A DNA stretch of 26,100 bases from an uncultured bacterium (GTDB lineage: Bacteria > Bacillota > Clostridia > Oscillospirales > Oscillospiraceae): assembly GCA_905214155.1 (NCBI GenBank), contig CAJMLC010000007.1:1-26100 (forward strand), written 5' to 3'. Position numbers and translations under genes: made by a program. The notes under the pieces were generated by a model, which was not told the DNA's origin, ran no database searches, and saw nothing but the letters and a program-made list of their open reading frames with translations. Within the stretch, counting starts at the first letter, position 1; every line of letters begins with the position of its first letter. Positions 22,185 through 26,100 of this stretch are shown here, one piece after another.

Positions 22185-23021
22185 ATGGAAAAGATGACAT
22201 TGCGGTCAACGCTCCGGCTGAACAACGGCGTGGAGATCCCGCGCGAGGCACTGGGCGTGTTTCAGGTGGAGGATGCGGTCGCGGAGGATTCGGTCTGCTG
22301 GGCGCTGCAGGCGGGCTATCGCCACATCGACACCGCGGCGGTCTACGGCAACGAGGCCGGCGTCGGCCGCGGGATCCGGAGATCGGGCGTGCCGCGCGGG
22401 GAGATCTTCCTGACGACCAAGCTCTGGAACGACGACATGCGCGCGCATCGGGCCCGGGCCGCGTTTGAAGAGAGCCTCAAAAAGCTCGGCGTCGACTATG
22501 TCGACCTGTATCTGATCCACTGGCCGGTGGCCGAGGCGTTTGAGGAGAGCTGGATGGAGCTCGAGAAGCTCTATCATGAGGGCCGCGTTCGGGCCATCGG
22601 CGTGAGCAATTTCCAGGTGCGGCATCTCGAGACGATCCTGAAGAACGGGACGGTCGTCCCCGTGGTCAACCAGATCGAGCGGCATCCGCTGCTGACGCAG
22701 GAGCCGCTGATCGAATACTGCCGTGCGCACAGTATTGAAATTGAGGCGTGGAGCCCGCTCGGCGGCACCGGCGGCAATCTGCTGCAGAATGAGACGCTGG
22801 TCCGGCTCGCGGCCAAATATGGCAAGTCGCCCGCGCAGCTCGTCATCCGCTGGGATCTGCAGCAGGACATCGTTGTTTTGCCGAAATCAGTCCACGAAGC
22901 GCGCATCCGGCAGAATGCGGACGTCTATGACTTTGAGATCACACCGGAGGATATGGCCGCCATCAGCGCGCTGAACCAGGATCTGCGCACAGGCGCCGAC
23001 CCTGACACATTTACCTTCTGA
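22185..23021 (+). CDS. Aldo/keto reductase (2,5-diketogluconate reductase-like)
   Basis: A 278-residue NADPH-dependent reductase of AKR family 5 type. The catalytic tetrad is Asp49 and Tyr54 (YRHIDTAAVYGNE), Lys79 (LTTKLWND) and His112 (LYLIHWPV). The GVSNFQVRHL motif, WSPLGG and the phosphate-binding VVLPKSVHEARIRQN support the family. It probably reduces or oxidises an aldose, ketose or keto-acid. The ATG at 22185 is chosen, with AAAGGAAAG upstream; MTLRST at 22194 is an alternative start. It lies between the importer promoter and the zinc dehydrogenase gene, so it likely belongs to the same metabolism, though no operator is seen at its promoter. A 161-bp palindromic repeat begins right after its stop codon. 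Confidence 0.92.
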   Translation: MEKMTLRSTLRLNNGVEIPREALGVFQVEDAVAEDSVCWALQAGYRHIDTAAVYGNEAGVGRGIRRSGVPRGEIFLTTKLWNDDMRAHRARAAFEESLKKLGVDYVDLYLIHWPVAEAFEESWMELEKLYHEGRVRAIGVSNFQVRHLETILKNGTVVPVVNQIERHPLLTQEPLIEYCRAHSIEIEAWSPLGGTGGNLLQNETLVRLAAKYGKSPAQLVIRWDLQQDIVVLPKSVHEARIRQNADVYDFEITPEDMAAISALNQDLRTGADPDTFTF

Positions 23022-23182
23022 GGCAACACCGCATAATTGCGTCGGCGCGCTTCGGCGGATCTTTTCCACCAATTCTGCGGTTTGAAAAGCTTGAAATACA
23101 TACAGTATTCCTGCACTTTTCAAACCTTGCCTTGACAAAAAAACTCTCGCCGGATCTGCTTGCCGAATTATTGGGTGCTGCC
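23022..23182. repeat. 161-bp long-hairpin repeat, copy C
   Basis: It begins at the base after the reductase stop. Ends: GGCAACACCGCATAATT at the left and AATTATTGGGTGCTGCC at the right. It is very similar to copy A at 2548-2708, including GGTTTGAAAAG, GAAATACATACAGTATTCCTGC and CTCGCCGGATCTGCTTGCCG. Several differences from A are matched on the opposite arm (for example CAC/GCG in A becomes CAT/ATT here), keeping the pairing. Confidence 0.85.
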
Positions 23183-23235
23183 ATAAATTTTTGAAATCAA
23201 AATTGTCGGTTTTTCACAAAAACCGCGCGGACCCC

Positions 23236-23264
23236 TTGCATAATCCGGGGAAGTGTGTTACACT
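23236..23264 (+). promoter_or_regulatory. Promoter of the zinc-type dehydrogenase gene
   Basis: -35 TTGCAT (23236-23241), 17-bp spacer, -10 TACACT (23259-23264). The operator starts 13 bp after the -10 box. Confidence 0.75.
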
Positions 23265-23277
23265 CCGGATATGTGAA

Positions 23278-23289
23278 ATGTTATAACAT
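23278..23289. promoter_or_regulatory. GntR operator, zinc dehydrogenase gene
   Basis: ATGTTATAACAT is a perfect 12-bp palindrome and differs at one base from the sites at 6161 and 21838. It has the same position relative to the -10 box as in the other two promoters. Confidence 0.8.
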
Positions 23290-23348
23290 AATGACGTAGC
23301 GTCAGACGGCGCAAACGTCAGCCATCGAATACATAAGGAGGATCACCT

Positions 23349-24380
23349 ATGAAAACAGTCGTCATTGCGAAGGACGGGAAAGTCACGGTCGAAGAGGTCA
23401 ACAAGCCCAGGTATAACGAGCATCAGGCACTGGTGAAGACGATCGCCTGCGGCATCTGCGGCACCGACGTCAAGCTGCTGCACCGGACGTTCAAGGGCTT
23501 CCCGGAATCGATGTATCCGATCATGGTCGGCCATGAGGGCGTCGGCGAGGTCGTCGAGGTCGGCGCGAAGGTCAAGGGACTGAAGAAGGGCGACAAGGTC
23601 CTGCTTCCGTTCGTGGACGCCGATCCGGAGAACCTGCCCGGGCTCGGCTCCGGCTGGGGCGCGATGAGCGAATATGCCGTTGTCCATGATCCGCTGTCCT
23701 ATCCCGAGGGCGAAGCACCCGACTGCGCCTATGCGCAGACCGTGCTCGATGAGGATCTCGATCCGGTCGACGCTGCGATGATCGTCACGTTCCGCGAGGT
23801 GCTCTCCAACATCCGCTATTTCGGCATCAAGCCCGAGGATTCCGTCGTCGTGTTCGGCTGCGGCCCGGTCGGCCTGACCTATATCAAGTTCCTCAGCCTG
23901 ATCGGCGTGACGAAGCTCGTCGCGTGCGACATCCTGCCGGCCAAGCTCGAGCAGGCGAAGACCTACGGCGCGAACTATTTCATCAACAGCAAGGAGCAGG
24001 ACGTCACCGCCGAGGTGCGCAAGCTGTTCCCCGAGGGCGTGGACTTCGTGCTGGACGCTGCCGGTTTCCCGGCCATCGTCAACCAGGGCATGTCCCTGAT
24101 CAAGGACCGCGGCACCGTCCTCTGCTACGGCGTGCCGGAGAAGGAAGAGATCACCATCGACTTCAGCAAGGCCGATTACAACTGGCGCGTCGTCTTCCAG
24201 CAGATGCCCCGCAAGCGCGAAGAGGGCGAGGCCCATGCGCAGGTGCTCGACTGGATGCGCAGCGGCAAGCTGAACATCAAGGACTTCATCTCCGACTATT
24301 ATGAGTTTAAGGATGTTGTGCAGGCCTACGACGATCTTCTGGCGAAGAAGATCATGAAGAAGGCCATCGTCAAGTTCTGA
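23349..24380 (+). CDS. Zinc-type alcohol/polyol dehydrogenase (MDR superfamily)
   Basis: A 343-residue NAD(P)-dependent dehydrogenase. The GroES-like catalytic domain has the zinc ligands Cys37 (ACGICGTD) and His62-Glu63 (VGHEGVGEVVEVG); the four-cysteine structural zinc loop is absent. The Rossmann domain carries VVVFGCGPVGL (GCGPVG at 170-175) with an acidic residue at the end of the second strand (ACDIL), suggesting NAD. Relatives include sorbitol, threonine and other polyol or secondary-alcohol dehydrogenases. Its promoter carries a perfect operator at 23278-23289, so it is predicted to be induced together with the importer. It may perform the first oxidation of the imported compound. AAGGAGG lies upstream of the ATG. 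Confidence 0.92.
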   Translation: MKTVVIAKDGKVTVEEVNKPRYNEHQALVKTIACGICGTDVKLLHRTFKGFPESMYPIMVGHEGVGEVVEVGAKVKGLKKGDKVLLPFVDADPENLPGLGSGWGAMSEYAVVHDPLSYPEGEAPDCAYAQTVLDEDLDPVDAAMIVTFREVLSNIRYFGIKPEDSVVVFGCGPVGLTYIKFLSLIGVTKLVACDILPAKLEQAKTYGANYFINSKEQDVTAEVRKLFPEGVDFVLDAAGFPAIVNQGMSLIKDRGTVLCYGVPEKEEITIDFSKADYNWRVVFQQMPRKREEGEAHAQVLDWMRSGKLNIKDFISDYYEFKDVVQAYDDLLAKKIMKKAIVKF

Positions 24381-24472
24381 TCTGTTTCATACAAGAGTCC
24401 CTTTTTCATTTTCCTTTTCCTTCTTATACTTTGTTCCCCTGCGGCCCGGCAGTGTTTGCCGGGCGGCAAAAG

Positions 24473-24501
24473 GGCGGCTGCCGGATGGCAGCCGCCTTTT
24501 T
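24473..24501 (+). terminator. Terminator of the zinc dehydrogenase gene
   Basis: A 10-bp perfect stem, GGCGGCTGCC (24473-24482) with GGCAGCCGCC (24487-24496), has a GGAT loop and is followed by TTTTT. A second, weaker GCCCGGCA/TGCCGGGC stem lies just before it (about 24443-24465). Confidence 0.93.
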
Positions 24502-24552
24502 GCGCGAGATCGAAGAAATCTCGGATTTTTTGCGATTTTTTTGCGAAACCGC

Positions 24553-24580
24553 TTGCAAACTGCGAAAAATCGATTATGAT
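24553..24580 (+). promoter_or_regulatory. Promoter of the MATE gene
   Basis: -35 TTGCAA (24553-24558), 16-bp spacer, -10 TATGAT (24575-24580), 34 bp before the chosen start. No GntR operator is present, so this gene is outside the regulon. Confidence 0.65.
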
Positions 24581-24614
24581 GTATAGACTACGCAAATCTG
24601 AGAGGGGGAGCTCT

Positions 24615-25973
24615 ATGGCGAAGACGCTGCGCGGCGAGGCCGATCTGCTGCAAGGGCCGGTGCTGCAGAATATGCTGCGCTTTGCGCTGCCGATTCTGGC
24701 GGGTACGCTCTTGCAACAGCTCTATTCGATGGTCGATGCGGTCGTCGTCGGCCAGTTTGTCGGGAAGACTGCGCTGGCGGCGGTCGGCGGTTCGGCGGTC
24801 GCGATCATCAATCTGCTGCTGAATTTCTTCGTCGGGCTCTGTTCCGGCGCGTCGATCGTCGTCGCGCAGTACTATGGCGCGCACGACCGCGAGAACGTCA
24901 GCCGCGCGGTGCATACGGCGATGCTGCTCGCGGTGTGGGTCGGCGCGGTGATGACAGTGCTGGGCGTGTTTTTTGCGCCGGGCTTTCTGACCGCGCTCGA
25001 CACGCCGGAGGATACCATGCAGTATTCCACGGACTATATGCGCTGGTATTTTGCCGGGATGATCCCCACGATGATCTATAACATGGGCAGCAGCATTCTG
25101 CGCGCCATGGGCGACAGCCGGAGGCCGCTCTATTTCCTGCTGCTCTGCACGGGCGTCAACACCGTGCTCGATCTGCTGTGCGTTGCGGTGCTGCGGCTGG
25201 AGGTCGCGGGCGCGGCCATTGCGACGAGCCTGTCGCAGCTGATCTGTGCGGCATTCGTCATCCGCTCGCTGATGCGGCGGCAGGACGAGGCGCGGCTCGT
25301 GCCTGCAAAGCTCCACCCTACGCCGGCGCTTGTGAAGCGGATGCTCCTGCTCGGGCTGCCCGCGGGATTGCAGAGTGTGCTTTATAACATTACAAATCTC
25401 TATGTGCAGAAGGCCGTCAACCTGATGGGCACGGACACGGTCGCCGCGTGGTCGATCTATGCGAAGATCGACGGTGTCTTCTGGCCGATCTCGAACGCCT
25501 TCGGCATTGCGATCATGACATTCGCCGGGCAGAACTACGGCGCGCGCAACCGGGCGCGCGTCTATGAGACGATCCGCGCCGGATGGCTGCTGCATCTGGG
25601 CATGGCGGTGTTCTTCTCGGCGGTCGCCGTGCTGAGCAGCCCGCTGACGATGCGGCTGTTCAGCGCTGACCCGGCCGTTCTGGCCGAGGCGCGGCAGTTC
25701 ATCCTGCATATCTCGTCGTGCTACGTCCTGTTTTCAAGCGTGGAGGTCCTGTCGTCCGCGATGCGCGGCGTCGGCAATGCGGTGAAGCCCGCGGTCATCA
25801 CGTTCTTTGCGGTCTGTGTGCTGCGCATGGCGCTGCTGTTCACGGTGACGTTTCCGCACCTGAGCGTCCTGACCATCTCGATCTGCTATCCCGCCACCTG
25901 GGCCGCGTCGAGCGTGCTGTTTGTCCTCTACTATAAGTTCGGAAAATGGATGCCGAAGTATCCGCAGGAATAG
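24615..25973 (+). CDS. MATE-family multidrug/toxin efflux protein
   Basis: A 452-residue membrane protein with about twelve hydrophobic segments arranged as two homologous halves. The N-terminal PVLQNMLRFALPILAGTLLQQLYSMVD and the VVVGQFVGKTALAAVGGS that follows are typical of MATE transporters, which export cationic compounds in exchange for Na+ or H+. The second half has the matching GLPAGLQSVLYNITNLYVQKAV and GAxNRARVYE stretches. The ATG at 24615 is chosen because GAGGGGGAG lies just upstream; a longer frame from 24456 would run through the preceding terminator and this promoter. It is a single gene. The substrate is unknown. Confidence 0.93.
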   Translation: MAKTLRGEADLLQGPVLQNMLRFALPILAGTLLQQLYSMVDAVVVGQFVGKTALAAVGGSAVAIINLLLNFFVGLCSGASIVVAQYYGAHDRENVSRAVHTAMLLAVWVGAVMTVLGVFFAPGFLTALDTPEDTMQYSTDYMRWYFAGMIPTMIYNMGSSILRAMGDSRRPLYFLLLCTGVNTVLDLLCVAVLRLEVAGAAIATSLSQLICAAFVIRSLMRRQDEARLVPAKLHPTPALVKRMLLLGLPAGLQSVLYNITNLYVQKAVNLMGTDTVAAWSIYAKIDGVFWPISNAFGIAIMTFAGQNYGARNRARVYETIRAGWLLHLGMAVFFSAVAVLSSPLTMRLFSADPAVLAEARQFILHISSCYVLFSSVEVLSSAMRGVGNAVKPAVITFFAVCVLRMALLFTVTFPHLSVLTISICYPATWAASSVLFVLYYKFGKWMPKYPQE

Positions 25974-25980
25974 AAAGAAG

Positions 25981-26083
25981 GCGTGTGGCCATTGGCCGCA
26001 CGCTGAGACTGTCAAAAAACTATAAAACGCAGTCCTGCAATAGAGCAGCGGGGAAAGAGTGAAAGGGGCAAAAAGCCCCTTTC
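25981..26083. other. Two hairpins downstream of the MATE gene
   Basis: GCGTGTGGCC (25981-25990) pairs with GGCCGCACGC (25994-26003), and GAAAGGGGC (26061-26069) pairs with GCCCCTTTC (26075-26083). Neither has a T-tract directly after it on the plus strand. They may be part of a dispersed repeat cut by the window edge. No ORF is supported from 25974 to 26100. Confidence 0.4.
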
Positions 26084-26100
26084 GCGTTCAATCAAGCAGT

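Noticed and set aside
24456..24614. N-terminal extension of the MATE protein
   Set aside because: The extension would be translated through a terminator hairpin and the gene's own promoter, and the ribosome binding site sits at 24602-24610.

Overview
The window looks like chromosomal DNA of a GC-rich, low-oxygen Firmicute of the gut Oscillospiraceae type. This is inferred from strong AGGAGG-type ribosome binding sites, sigma-A promoters with TTGACA/TATAAT boxes, Gram-positive lipoproteins, GreA, a Firmicutes-style holin-like toxin and many dispersed palindromic repeats. No rRNA, tRNA, phage, transposase or CRISPR array was seen, and the species cannot be fixed from the sequence alone.

Layout. 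Positions 1-315 hold a terminator and two palindromic repeats. Positions 316-6000 are housekeeping or miscellaneous genes: type I asparaginase, an SPOUT rRNA/tRNA methyltransferase, a small heavy-metal-binding protein, an HD-domain protein, GreA, TrmO, a small membrane protein and a VOC protein. Hidden between greA and trmO (about 4011-4295) is a compact type I toxin-antitoxin locus: a 27-residue holin-like toxin on the minus strand and a convergent, overlapping antisense RNA on the plus strand, each with its own good promoter.

Positions 6119-24380 form a carbohydrate regulon. A GntR/UTRA repressor (6203-6946) heads a plus-strand operon: PTE-type lactonase, shikimate-dehydrogenase-like oxidoreductase, D-2-hydroxyacid dehydrogenase, FGGY kinase, KDPG-type aldolase and SMP-30 lactonase. 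Facing it is a minus-strand operon: ribose-type ABC importer (binding lipoprotein, permease, ATPase, second permease), archaeal-type cupin phosphoglucose isomerase and glycerol-dehydrogenase-like enzyme. An aldo/keto reductase and a zinc-type dehydrogenase follow on the plus strand. A 12-bp operator (ATGTTATGACAT or ATGTTATAACAT) lies 12-13 bp downstream of the -10 box of the repressor gene, the importer operon and the zinc dehydrogenase gene, and a weaker match precedes the lactonase operon. This ties the parts together as one regulon. The substrate is unknown: the enzymes suggest oxidation of a sugar or polyol to a lactone, lactone opening, phosphorylation and aldol cleavage, but no dehydratase is encoded here, so the route is not a standard Entner-Doudoroff variant.

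A PpiC-type lipoprotein sits at the convergent junction (13641-14684), and a MATE efflux protein closes the window (24615-25973). A 161-bp long-hairpin repeat occurs three times (2548, 20298, 23022). Two copies begin within 1 bp of a stop codon, and the third lies inside the importer operon with diverged arms that remain self-complementary.
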